DNA from: an uncultured Nitrospira sp.
GTDB taxonomy: Bacteria; Nitrospirota; Nitrospiria; Nitrospirales; Nitrospiraceae
Assembly: GCA_902500775.1 (NCBI GenBank)
Contig: CABVRZ010000016.1
Coordinates: forward strand, 1 to 64,000
DNA length: 64,000 nt
Reading direction: 5' to 3'
The notes below the pieces were generated by a model. The model made no database searches. It was not told the origin of the DNA and worked only from the letters and a program-made list of their open reading frames with translations. Below, in pieces: positions 1 to 7,633 of the stretch. The number at the start of each line of letters is the position of its first letter. Position 1 is the stretch's first letter. Position numbers and translations under genes: made by a program.

Positions 1-135
1 CTCTACTTCCACTGCGGAGGACTCGCCTTGTACCCATGCTAAACCCGGAAGCGCCGAAAGTGTAAACCATAAAGATTGCAAGAGGTGGTGGTGCCCTATG
101 AGGAGAGATTTGCCAGTACTCACGAGGCGTTTCAC
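1..135 (-). CDS. Possible N-terminus of a secreted protein, cut by the window edge
   Basis: An open minus-strand frame starts at a GTG (133-135) and runs off the window edge, giving 45 residues. It begins MKRLVSTGKSLL, continues with a hydrophobic stretch (LWFTLSALPGLAWVQG) and then turns acidic, as expected for a signal peptide and the start of a mature exported protein. It lies about 40 bases downstream of the 67-residue gene on the same strand. There is no strong Shine-Dalgarno, only a purine-rich run. The family cannot be told from so short a piece, and the frame could be chance. Confidence 0.35.
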   Translation of the reverse strand, partial: MKRLVSTGKSLLIGHHHLLQSLWFTLSALPGLAWVQGESSAVEVE

Positions 136-174
136 TGTTTTTTCCCAGGTTCGCCGTTTAGCCCATCGGGATAT

Positions 175-378
175 TCAAGACTTCTGGCTACCGCGTCTGG
201 TATTGTATCGAGGATTTTCGTACACTAACCCTGCCCGTTCATCCTCCGCCCACAATCGCACGCCATAGATTTCCTGTAACTCCTGCTTGGCTTTCTCATC
301 GCCCTTTCTCGCCTTTCGAAACAACCGTTGGCGATTCAGGTCTTCTTCTTCTTGACTCAGGGACCAGGATGCTCCCAT
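175..378 (-). CDS. Small conserved-looking hypothetical protein, 67 aa
   Basis: A short charged protein without signal peptide or membrane segment. The core reads like a helical repeat (RKARKGDEKAKQELQEIYGV) followed by an acidic patch and a basic tail. The start is well supported: an AAGGAGG Shine-Dalgarno lies 4 bases before the ATG on the minus strand. It follows serS on the same strand but is separated by about 160 bases, so it is probably its own unit. I do not recognise the family and assign no function. Confidence 0.7.
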   Translation of the reverse strand: MGASWSLSQEEEDLNRQRLFRKARKGDEKAKQELQEIYGVRLWAEDERAGLVYENPRYNTRRGSQKS

Positions 379-536
379 TTTGCCTCCTTTTTTGTATACA
401 ACTCTTCCGTCAGGGGCGTCTTAGCGGAGAGGGGTTGTACACGAGTTGGACTCTCAATTCAAGGTGAGAACAATCAGCACTATCTTTGAATTGTCTTGGG
501 TGTCAGAGTTCTAACGGCAACGCGGCGGGGAGAGAC

Positions 537-1823
537 TCATTCTTTTGTTATTCGTTCCACCTCTCCCATATATGACCGGAGTACCGGTGGAATTACAACC
601 GAGCCATCCGGTTGCTGATAATTTTCCCAAATAGCTACCAAGGTTCGTCCGACGGCCAGGCCTGAACCGTTGAGCGTATGAACAAAGTCGGTCTTCGTAT
701 CTTTCTTTCCGCCGGTCGGCCGATATTTGATGCTTGCACGCCTGGCCTGAAACGATTCGAAGTTGCTGCAGGACGAAATCTCTCGATATTGCTGTTGAGA
801 GGGTAGCCACACTTCAAGGTCATAGGTCTTGGCGGCAGAAAATCCCATATCCCCGGAGCAGAGGGCCATCACACGGTAGGGGAGATTCAAGTCCTGCAAA
901 ATCGATTCAGCGTGCCCTGTCAGGCGTTCTAGCTCTTCATAAGACTGATCAGGCGTCGTGAACGTGACAAGTTCTACTTTATTGAACTGGTGCAGTCGTA
1001 TGAGACCTCGGGTGTCTTTTCCATACGATCCTGCCTCTCGTCTAAAGCAGGGCGTATAGGCGGTGTACCGCAGCGGTAAACGGTCTCCGCTCAGGATCTC
1101 TTCCCGGTGCAGATTTGTGACCGGTACCTCTGCAGTGGGGATAAGGAAGTAGTCTTCGTCTTTCAGACGAAAGAGATCTTCCTCAAATTTCGGTAGCTGG
1201 CCGGTACCGGTCATGGTTGGGCGATTGACCATGAGAGGAGGAATCACTTCTCGATACCCATGCTGGGTCGTGTGTCGATCAAGCATGTAGTTGATCAAGG
1301 CTCGTTCCAGCCTGGCACCGGCGCCCGTCATGACGGAAAATCTGGCTCCGGCAATCTTCGCCGCGCGATCGAAATCCAAAATTCCAAGATTCTCTCCGAT
1401 GTCCCAATGGGGTTTGGGAGAAGAGGAAAAAGACGGGATGGTGCCCCATCGACGAACCTCGACATTCTCAGAGGCGTCAGTCCCGACCGGAACAGAGCTA
1501 TGGGGGAGGTTGGGAATGCGAAGGGCGGCATCGCTCAGTGCTTCCTCGACCGTTCGCAACGTGCCTTCGGCCTCTTTGATGCGGTCTCCCACCTGTTTCA
1601 TCGCGGCCATGGCAGTTTCGGCCGGCTCCTTAGCTCGACGCAGACGGGCCACCTCTTCCGAGCCCTTATTGAGTTCAAATCGGAGCTGCTCAACCTGCGT
1701 AGTAATCGCTCGGCGTTGTTCGCTCAACTGTTGAATGTCATTCCACTGGACATCGTTTCCTCGTCTTCCAAGGGTGGTGCGGATGTGGTCAAGGCTGTCG
1801 CGGAGCTGTTTGAGATCGTGCAT
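537..1823 (-). CDS. serS: Seryl-tRNA synthetase
   Basis: Charges tRNA-Ser (and tRNA-Sec where present) with serine in the cytoplasm. The 428 residues match the usual bacterial length. Residues 1-105 form the long antiparallel coiled coil that grips the tRNA variable arm. The class II catalytic core follows, with motif 2 visible as the [21 protein letters not shown] region (written here only in part: RREAGS) and motif 3 as [16 protein letters not shown] near the C-terminus. The ATG is preceded by AAAGGA at good spacing. A short inverted-repeat element (1861-2052) begins 37 bases upstream of the gene, so the promoter lies in or beyond it. Confidence 0.97.
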   Translation of the reverse strand: MHDLKQLRDSLDHIRTTLGRRGNDVQWNDIQQLSEQRRAITTQVEQLRFELNKGSEEVARLRRAKEPAETAMAAMKQVGDRIKEAEGTLRTVEEALSDAALRIPNLPHSSVPVGTDASENVEVRRWGTIPSFSSSPKPHWDIGENLGILDFDRAAKIAGARFSVMTGAGARLERALINYMLDRHTTQHGYREVIPPLMVNRPTMTGTGQLPKFEEDLFRLKDEDYFLIPTAEVPVTNLHREEILSGDRLPLRYTAYTPCFRREAGSYGKDTRGLIRLHQFNKVELVTFTTPDQSYEELERLTGHAESILQDLNLPYRVMALCSGDMGFSAAKTYDLEVWLPSQQQYREISSCSNFESFQARRASIKYRPTGGKKDTKTDFVHTLNGSGLAVGRTLVAIWENYQQPDGSVVIPPVLRSYMGEVERITKE

Positions 1824-1860
1824 GGGGTGTCCTTTAAAAAGCGGATGGAATCTAGCATCC

Positions 1861-2052
1861 AGCCCGTATTATTCATGACTCTTTTGCTGCAAATGCCGAT
1901 TCGCTGTTACGACAAGCTTACGGCCGGCGGGGCTCGCCCCTCAGGCCTTTGACGTGCTGCATGAGTACGCCTCGGTGCCTCGTGGATCCGCGCACCGGCC
2001 TCACGACGCGGCTGAGTGCTTTCGCCACGAAGAGTCGTGAATAATACGGGCT
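1861..2052. repeat. MITE-like element, copy A, with 23-bp terminal inverted repeats
   Basis: The ends are inverted copies of AGCCCGTATTATTCATGACT plus CTT (1861-1883 and 2030-2052) with one mismatch. The 146-base interior carries no credible reading frame. A second copy lies at 29286-29500: it has the same ATTATTCATGA ends and shares interior blocks such as GCGACAAGC/ACGACAAGC, GGCTCGCCC and TGCCTCGGT in the same order. Size, lack of coding capacity and paired ends fit a non-autonomous transposon derivative; the family is not identified. It fills most of the 311-base gap between serS and the divergent radical SAM gene and so must overlap or displace their promoters. Confidence 0.7.
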
Positions 2053-2134
2053 AGGTTTCTGAGAGTCAACGAAACGACCAGGCTACTGCATCGGATTCTT
2101 TGCGCCGGTGCAGGAGATTTGACATCGGTCAGGC

Positions 2135-3169
2135 ATGGGGATGAGGATAGGTGCGATGCGCCGGATTTCCAACCCTCCTAATCCCTTTGAGTCTCGGCAT
2201 CGGGACCTCCTTGAGCCAGCCGGTATCGCCAAACTGACGCTCTATACCGATGATAGTCGAGAGATCTTGAGTCGTAACGACAGCCCCGACTTGCCATTTC
2301 GGTGGAGTGTGAATCCTTACCGTGGCTGCTTTCATGCCTGTGCCTATTGTTACGCCCGTCCGACTCATGAGTATTGGGGATTTGGCGCTGGAACCGACTT
2401 TGAAAATAAGATTGTAGTCAAGGAGGAGGCACCGCGGTTGCTTCGACAGGCTTTTGAGAAGACCTCCTGGAAGGGCGAATTGATTGTGTTTTCTGGCAAT
2501 ACGGACAGTTATCAACCGCTTGAGGCAAGCCATGGGTTGACGCGTGCCTGTTTGAAAATCTGTGCTGAGTATCGGAATCCGGTGGCCATCATCACGAAGG
2601 GGGCCTTAGTCCTTCGCGATGTCGATGTGCTGCATCAGTTGCAACGAGAGGCGTGGGTGCGGGTCTACTTCAGCATTCCGTTTTCATCCGATGAGACGGC
2701 TCGCAAGATAGAACCCCAGGCCCCATCGATCACTAAGCGGTTTGCGGCCATGAAAGCACTTTCTGATGCCGGCATTCCGACCGGGCTTTCGATCGCTCCG
2801 GTGATTCCTGGCTTGAATGACGATGATATCCCTGAGTTGCTCGATCGCGCTTATGGTGCCGGTTCCCGCACAGCTACCTACAGTCTGTTGAGATTACCAG
2901 GGAATGTGGAGTCGATATTTGTTGATCGAATTACGGAAGCCTTCCCGGAACGGATTGGAAAAATCACCAATCGTCTCCGTGAGGTGAGAGGTGGAACGTT
3001 GACGAAGGGTCGGCCTTTTAAAAGACGAGAGCGACCAGGACCCTATTGGCAATTGATCGAGCAGCTCTTTGAGCTAGGGAAACGGAAAGCGGGATTTTCC
3101 GAAGATGGCATGCATCCCATTCCTCAAACCTTCCGTCGGCCAGGTTGCGAGCAACAGGCTTTGTTCTAA
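2135..3169 (+). CDS. Radical SAM protein, SplB-like / PA0069 family
   Basis: A radical SAM enzyme of unknown substrate. The iron-sulfur motif is CFHACAYC (Cys-x3-Cys-x2-Cys) at about residues 66-73, inside the typical NPYRGC...YCYARPTHEY context of the SplB/PA0069 group. A TIM-barrel-like body follows (FSGNTDSYQPLE, ITKGALVLRDVD, LSIAPVIPGLND). Length (344 aa) is usual for the family. The start is uncertain: ATG at 2135 has no close ribosome site, whereas ATG at 2156 (seven codons in) is preceded by GAGGATAGG and may be the real one. The rhodanese gene begins 12 bases downstream, so the two are probably co-transcribed. Confidence 0.87.
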   Translation: MGMRIGAMRRISNPPNPFESRHRDLLEPAGIAKLTLYTDDSREILSRNDSPDLPFRWSVNPYRGCFHACAYCYARPTHEYWGFGAGTDFENKIVVKEEAPRLLRQAFEKTSWKGELIVFSGNTDSYQPLEASHGLTRACLKICAEYRNPVAIITKGALVLRDVDVLHQLQREAWVRVYFSIPFSSDETARKIEPQAPSITKRFAAMKALSDAGIPTGLSIAPVIPGLNDDDIPELLDRAYGAGSRTATYSLLRLPGNVESIFVDRITEAFPERIGKITNRLREVRGGTLTKGRPFKRRERPGPYWQLIEQLFELGKRKAGFSEDGMHPIPQTFRRPGCEQQALF

Positions 3170-3181
3170 CGTGGAGGAACG

Positions 3182-3547
3182 ATGAAGCATAATCCAGGAT
3201 TTTTAAAACTGGTCGAGCAGGCAAAACAACGAGTGAAAGAATGTCGTGTGATTGACGTGAAGGCGCGTCTCGACCGGGGGGAGCGATTCCATTTCATTGA
3301 TATCCGTGAGGATCATGAATTTGCTCAAGACCATGCCAGAGGGGTCAGACATCTTGGGAAGGGCATTATAGAGCGGGATATTGAGTCGGTGGTTCCCGAT
3401 AAACAGGACTTGATCGTATTGTATTGTGGCGGAGGGTATCGATCGGTGCTGGCCGCCGATGCGTTGCAACAGATGGGGTATGAGAATGTGCTCTCGATGG
3501 ATGGAGGGATTCGCGCTTGGCGGGAAGCCGGGTATCTGCTGGATTGA
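3182..3547 (+). CDS. Rhodanese-like sulfurtransferase domain protein
   Basis: Single-domain rhodanese of 121 residues, cytoplasmic (no signal peptide). The active-site loop is YCGGGYRS, with the sulfur-accepting Cys followed by GGGYRS; the structural motif HFIDIREDHEFAQDHARG and the final MDGGIRAWREAGY are also standard. It could carry persulfide sulfur for thiolation reactions, but the partner is unknown. A GGAGG ribosome site stands 5 bases before the ATG. It is the last gene of the unit that starts with the radical SAM gene. Confidence 0.9.
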   Translation: MKHNPGFLKLVEQAKQRVKECRVIDVKARLDRGERFHFIDIREDHEFAQDHARGVRHLGKGIIERDIESVVPDKQDLIVLYCGGGYRSVLAADALQQMGYENVLSMDGGIRAWREAGYLLD

Positions 3548-3548
3548 G

Positions 3549-3760
3549 GATACTGCAAAACCTCCTCAGCCTCGTTCTCGCATCGCTCAAGGCCGCAATG
3601 TACAGAAAGCCAAGGCAAAGTACTTATCCGCTCGCATGTGATCGAAGCGAGCGGTTCAAGCGAAGCTTGGTATGTACCTTCTCAGCCTCTCGTTCGCTGC
3701 GGCCTTGCCTGGTGAAAGGCGCGTCTAGGCGCGCAGGGGTTGGGCGGGTGAGACGGTGAG
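3549..3760. repeat. Structured non-coding segment with inverted and direct repeats
   Basis: No convincing gene occupies this 237-base gap. It holds an inverted pair CAAGGCCGCA (3588-3597) / TGCGGCCTTG (3698-3707), a direct pair CTCAGCCTC (3565-3573 and 3681-3689), and a GC-rich near-palindrome around GCGCGTCTAGGCGCGC (3719-3734). Such an organised arrangement resembles an intergenic repeat family rather than leftover coding DNA, but no second copy was found in this window, so the assignment rests on internal symmetry alone. Confidence 0.35.
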
Positions 3761-3784
3761 CTGTTTCACTCATCCTCTAAAATC

Positions 3785-4333
3785 CTACTTATTGGCTCGA
3801 TCGAACTCCTTGATCACCTGCTCCGTGAGATCAATCGCATCCTTGTGGTAGATCACGATCTTGACGGTCTGCTCGCTCCCTTTATCGACAACCAGAGCGA
3901 CTCCGCCTTTTTCAGCGACCGTTTGTGTCGCAGCGGATATTTTCTTCATATATTCATCGACCAATTCTTTTTGTTTTTTCTGGAGTTCCGCGTTGAATTC
4001 TTGGGCGCGCTTCTGAAAGTCCTGGACCTTCGCTCGGAATTGCCCCTCCTTTTCCTTCTTTTCCGTGTCGGTCCACTTAGGGGCCTGCTCTTTCAATTGC
4101 TTCTCAGTATTGCGGAGCTCTTCTTCATCTTTGCCAAGGAGTTTCTGCCTGCTCGACACATATTCCTTCAGCCCATCGAGGGCGCGCTTCCCAGCCTTGG
4201 ACTTTTCCAACACCGACTGTGGATCGACCACGCCCATCTTGAATTCAGCGGCTTGGCCGGGTGTGAAAGATAGCAGTGGTGTGCAGGCAAACAGCAGAGG
4301 AAGAAATAGCCTTTGGAAGGCGGAAGTAAACAT
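3785..4333 (-). CDS. OmpH/Skp-family periplasmic chaperone
   Basis: A 182-residue exported protein that probably holds unfolded outer-membrane proteins in the periplasm for delivery to the BAM machinery. Residues 1-28 are a signal peptide ending GQAAEF. The mature part opens with the family hallmark MGVVDPQSVLEKS, then a long Lys/Glu-rich coiled coil (about residues 55-140) that would form the tentacles, and ends in VALVVDKGSE...IDLTEQVIKEFD, the usual Skp C-terminal strand and helix. It stands alone here, not next to bamA or lpxD as in many bacteria. Confidence 0.86.
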   Translation of the reverse strand: MFTSAFQRLFLPLLFACTPLLSFTPGQAAEFKMGVVDPQSVLEKSKAGKRALDGLKEYVSSRQKLLGKDEEELRNTEKQLKEQAPKWTDTEKKEKEGQFRAKVQDFQKRAQEFNAELQKKQKELVDEYMKKISAATQTVAEKGGVALVVDKGSEQTVKIVIYHKDAIDLTEQVIKEFDRANK

Positions 4334-4418
4334 AGTGTCTCCTGTATTTGGTAACCAACACTTAGGAAGCGTGAGCAGAATAACTGTGGATCAATAGGTC
4401 TGTCAAGCGAGCAACCGG

Positions 4419-4829
4419 CTACCAGGAATCAAAACTGATGGGCTCTTCGCGAATCCAAATTTCAATTCCATGCTGCCATTTCAATCGTCGGGCGACTGCG
4501 CTCAGTGCTCGTTCATCTGCGTGATTAGGATCGAACGGATCATGAACGTTCTTCCACTTTTCACGTTTGAGCGGAGGCTTATACCCAAGGTCCTTCATTG
4601 CAATGGCCACAAGGTTCAATTGAAAGAAGCGGGGGATTTGATTGATCTCGACCGATGTCACTTCCATTGATCCATCTGAAGCGCGATGTGTGCGGTACAG
4701 GTCAATGACACGGCTCTTTAACTGGGTGCGTTGCGCCTCTGTGAATTCAAGCAAAGCCAACTCTACGAGAAGTGCGTTTGTCGCGCCATTGAACGACGGC
4801 ATATCGAGAAGTTTGCTGAGAAATCCCAT
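4419..4829 (-). CDS. Hypothetical protein, 136 aa
   Basis: Predicted soluble, no signal peptide. The N-terminus (MGFLSKLLDMPSFNGATNALL) is hydrophobic-amphipathic; the rest is mixed helical with Trp-rich ends (LKREKWKNVHDPFDP, IEIWIREEPISFDSW). GAGG at good spacing before the ATG supports the start. Its codon use and clean frame argue for a real gene, in contrast to the decayed DNA just upstream. I do not recognise the family, and the neighbours give no functional hint. Confidence 0.7.
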   Translation of the reverse strand: MGFLSKLLDMPSFNGATNALLVELALLEFTEAQRTQLKSRVIDLYRTHRASDGSMEVTSVEINQIPRFFQLNLVAIAMKDLGYKPPLKREKWKNVHDPFDPNHADERALSAVARRLKWQHGIEIWIREEPISFDSW

Positions 4830-4993
4830 TTGATATCCTCGCTACAAGATCATCAAGCCGTAAGGCGGAAACCTGTTCCGTCCCGGAAAAGAGTGAAGGT
4901 TTCCGGAGAGTGTACTGAAACGGGTGGTCTTTTTCTAGGGTGCAAAAAGAGGGGGATGGGGACCAAGGGCCGATCGCCTTGACAAGAATCCAG

Positions 4994-5655
4994 CTACTTG
5001 AAGAGGTTCTCCATAGTCTTGGGCACACCCTCTACCCCTTTTAGGAGGGCCTGGCCTGCAGTACTAATGCTACGGGACGCCATGGATTGGGTGACTTGCG
5101 GAGTGATTGTATCGAGGATCTGTCTGGCCGCCTCACCGGCGGGGGCACCATTCGACTTCTTGCCGATGTCTTTGAGGCGCAGATCAGGTAACGGCATTGA
5201 GATCGCTTCGCCTTGAAGAGCCTGTGCACTGACATGTGCCAAGGCGTTCTTGATGCAGAGGTGTTCAATGACCAGTTTCTTGCCGGGCCCGGAATCTTCT
5301 GCTTTTTGTCGTTGGCCGTGCGGCTCAGTCAGGTACCGCTCGACATTCTATTGAAAGACGTCGAGAGTACTTCCGCCGGATGCGCACTCGTAGGGAATCT
5401 CCTGTTTGATGAGGATGAGTTCTTTGATACGAATGACATCAGTCGTGAGCGAACCAATGTCGAGTGTCATGCTGATTCCACCAATGCAACAGAGCCTGCT
5501 TGGTCTTAAAGCCTTCTGGATTTCCGACCACTAGTGCCCCGCAATGAGGTCGAGCCATCAACGGGGGCGATCTTGGCGCTGGAGAGGCCAATTGAAACAC
5601 CGGTGATTTCAGGAGTCTATTGAGGGCAAACGTATTTCCTGTGTTGTCAACGAAG
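4994..5655 (-). pseudogene. Broken AsmA-like gene
   Basis: Read on the minus strand, coherent protein sequence continues across shifts and a stop. A first segment reads LVVGNPEGFKTKQAL (about 5515-5560), then after a frame change GGISMTLDIGSLTTDVIRIK, then a GGSTLDVFQ segment ended by an in-frame TAG (about 5350), then NVERYLTEP...GKKLVIEHLCIKNA and finally an intact 82-residue tail ending at 4994. The order and wording (GNPEGFKT, SLTTDVIRIKE, GGSTLDVLQ-like, KKLVIEHL) match small AsmA-like proteins that are anchored in the envelope. No start codon or signal region can be recovered, so the gene is dead or heavily damaged. The 5' limit is approximate. Confidence 0.58.
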
Positions 5656-5768
5656 CCATATCGCCTACCCGAACGTTGTTCCCAAAACCGAGATGACAGG
5701 TGCCTCGAAAATTTACAGAAGGCAGACCCGGCAGCCTCTCAATTCACACGGCTTTATCCGAGTATTGG

Positions 5769-6080
5769 TCAGGCTGCCTTCCTCTCGTTCAGAGCTTTCA
5801 GCAAGGTGAGGTCAAAGTCCAGACAGGAAAGGTTGGTATGTAGCCTTTCGAACGATTCTGCTTCTTCCCAGTAATCGGGGTGGTCTTGAAGATAGCCCAG
5901 CCACTGCTGTTCATCCTCCAAGTAGTAATAGTTGATCGCTTTCACGAGGCCACCTAAATAATATGGGAAACGGGAATCTTTAATGAGTTGTAGGTGAGGC
6001 AAGGTCTGTACCAGATATGGAAAGAATGATCTGCGTAGACTTATCAGAAACATATGAGCAGATGGAAAGGTGGGGAGCAA
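5769..6080 (-). CDS. Hypothetical protein or gene fragment, 103 aa
   Basis: The last ~70 residues look like genuine protein (DSRFPYYLGGLVKAINYYYL, then DEQQWLGYLQDHPDYWEEAE), rich in aromatic and acidic residues. The first 30 residues are less convincing and no ribosome site precedes the ATG. It sits between the AsmA-like pseudogene and further decayed minus-strand sequence, so it may be the surviving 3' part of a longer gene. Family not recognised. Confidence 0.42.
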   Translation of the reverse strand: MLPTFPSAHMFLISLRRSFFPYLVQTLPHLQLIKDSRFPYYLGGLVKAINYYYLEDEQQWLGYLQDHPDYWEEAESFERLHTNLSCLDFDLTLLKALNERKAA

Positions 6081-6285
6081 GGTCGAGCAAGAAAGCTGTA
6101 TCTGAAATGGCTGACGACCTGAATCAAAAGAGATCCTACTGCTGACTCCTCTTAATGAACAATGAAAGGCTTGCTGGCTGAATAGCCTGGTTGGTTGCCA
6201 ATTTCAGGATCGACGAGGTTCACGAAATGGGTTATGTGTCTGGTTCGCGACAACACCATCCAACGTGAGTTGCCACTTCTCTTTC
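6081..6285 (-). other. Decayed sequence, possible gene remnant
   Basis: No intact gene. On the minus strand one frame reads KVKKEKWQLTLDGVVANQTH (around 6215-6290) and a neighbouring frame continues FVNLVDPEIGNQPGYSASKP to a stop at 6152, which suggests a frameshifted remnant. Neither piece is recognisable. The promoter-proximal end overlaps the moaC promoter of the opposite strand. Confidence 0.25.
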
Positions 6286-6315
6286 TTGACCTTCGTTTCT
6301 GGCGGCACCTATAAT
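6286..6315 (+). promoter_or_regulatory. Sigma-70-type promoter of the moa genes
   Basis: TTGACC (6286-6291) and a perfect TATAAT (6310-6315) with an 18-base spacer, ending 42 bases before the moaC ATG. It is the only good promoter-like pair ahead of moaC, so it probably drives moaC and moaDE, and perhaps moaA. Confidence 0.62.
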
Positions 6316-6357
6316 CCTGCCATCTGTTCTCTGTAACGTGCTGATTCAACGGTAAAA

Positions 6358-6852
6358 ATGGCTGAATTTACCCACTTTAATGACTCCGGGCGAGCGCGGA
6401 TGGTCGACATCAGTGCCAAGGAGTCGACCGAACGGTTGGCGACTGCTCAGGCCAGAATTCTCATGCTTCCTGAAACTCTTGAAAAAATTCAACGGGGTAC
6501 GATTGCCAAAGGCGATGTCTTGGCTGTCGCTCAGGTTGCCGGTGTGATGGGTGCGAAGAAGACGCCGGATCTGATACCCATGTGCCATCCTATCTTACTG
6601 AGCAGTGTCGATATTGCCTTTAAAGAAGAGCCGCAGCCAGATCCAGACGGTCGCTGTTCGATCACCATTACGGCCACGGCTAAGACGACAGGATCCACAG
6701 GCGTTGAGATGGAGGCGATGACGGCTGCCACGGTCGCGGCGTTGACTATTTATGACATGTGTAAGGCCGTCGATCGGGGCATGAGTTTTAGCGAAGTCTG
6801 TCTCCTCTCCAAATCGGGCGGGAAGTCAGGGACCTATACCAGGGAAGGCTGA
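6358..6852 (+). CDS. moaC: Cyclic pyranopterin monophosphate synthase MoaC
   Basis: Second enzyme of molybdenum cofactor synthesis: rearranges 3',8-cyclo-dihydro-GTP made by MoaA into cyclic pyranopterin monophosphate. The 164 residues cover the whole family. Visible hallmarks are the N-terminal [16 protein letters not shown], the [20 protein letters not shown] stretch with the active-site histidine, the substrate loop [14 protein letters not shown], and [10 protein letters not shown] at the end. It is the first of three moa genes and follows a clear promoter. A pathway of this kind is needed for nitrite oxidoreductase or nitrate reductase, both of which are molybdoenzymes. Confidence 0.97.
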   Translation: MAEFTHFNDSGRARMVDISAKESTERLATAQARILMLPETLEKIQRGTIAKGDVLAVAQVAGVMGAKKTPDLIPMCHPILLSSVDIAFKEEPQPDPDGRCSITITATAKTTGSTGVEMEAMTAATVAALTIYDMCKAVDRGMSFSEVCLLSKSGGKSGTYTREG

Positions 6853-6867
6853 GGTCAAGGTTAAGTC

Positions 6868-7569
6868 ATGATGGTGACGATCAAACTATTTGGTATGACA
6901 AAAATGCTGGCAGGAAATCAGGGTTCCCTGTCGTTAAATGTGGCGAATGGCCGGCTGGTCAGGGACGTCGTCGGTGCAATCGAGGTCAGCCATCCGGTAA
7001 TCGGAGAACTTATTCAGAAGAAGAAGGTGCTGGTGTCGGTGAACCAGGACATTGCACACGAGGATACAGTTATTAACGATGGTGACGAGATCGCACTCTT
7101 GCCTCCTTTTGCCGGAGGGAGTTCGATGAATGAGGGGCTGGATGACAGCCAGTTCGTCCGCGTGCAACGGGATAATTTTTCGATCGATCAAGAGCTTGAT
7201 CGGGTGCGGCGTCGATCGAAACGGATTGGTGGGATTGCGACTTTCCTGGGCATCGCTCGGGATCGATCCCGTGGGCGAGATGTCGATGGGATTACGTTTG
7301 AGCACTATGAAGGGATGGCACAGAAGAAGCTGGGCGAGATTCGTGAGCGGGCGCTGAAGGAATTCGATATTCTTGAGTTGTTGATTATTCATCGGTACGG
7401 AGAGATCACGATCGGTGAGAACATTGTGCTCATCATCGCCGGGGCGGAGCACCGCGCCCCCGCGTTCGCAGCCTGTCGGTGGGCCATTGACGAACTCAAA
7501 CAAATCACCCCGATCTGGAAACTGGAACATACGCCTGAAGGGGAAGTCTGGGTTGAGGAACATCCCTAG
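6868..7569 (+). CDS. Molybdopterin synthase, MoaD-MoaE fusion
   Basis: Both subunits of molybdopterin synthase in one 233-residue chain. Residues 1-84 are MoaD, a ubiquitin-like sulfur carrier ending in the essential Gly-Gly (LLPPFAGG). Residues 87-233 are MoaE, with its catalytic IWKLEHTPEGEVWVEE tail and HRAPAFAACRWAIDELK helix. In the separate proteins the Gly-Gly is a free C-terminus that becomes a thiocarboxylate, so the fused form needs cleavage after it or another source of free MoaD. The codons of Gly-Gly also make a Shine-Dalgarno ahead of an in-frame ATG at 7126, so MoaE could be made alone as well. AAGG precedes the first ATG. Confidence 0.94.
   Translation: MMVTIKLFGMTKMLAGNQGSLSLNVANGRLVRDVVGAIEVSHPVIGELIQKKKVLVSVNQDIAHEDTVINDGDEIALLPPFAGGSSMNEGLDDSQFVRVQRDNFSIDQELDRVRRRSKRIGGIATFLGIARDRSRGRDVDGITFEHYEGMAQKKLGEIRERALKEFDILELLIIHRYGEITIGENIVLIIAGAEHRAPAFAACRWAIDELKQITPIWKLEHTPEGEVWVEEHP
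7114..7128 (+). promoter_or_regulatory. Candidate internal ribosome binding site for free MoaE
   Basis: GGAGGGA (7114-7120) encodes the MoaD Gly-Gly and lies 5 bases before an in-frame ATG (7126-7128), exactly at the MoaD/MoaE junction. Strength and spacing match the best ribosome sites in this window. It would give a separate MoaE of 147 residues starting MNEGLDDSQ. This is a reading of the sequence only; use of the site is not shown. Confidence 0.45.
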
Positions 7570-7633
7570 GGATGGGCAGGCGTTAGGCGGTAGGGGTAAA
7601 GAGTCAAGGGTGTTCGGAGGAACGAGGAAGTCT

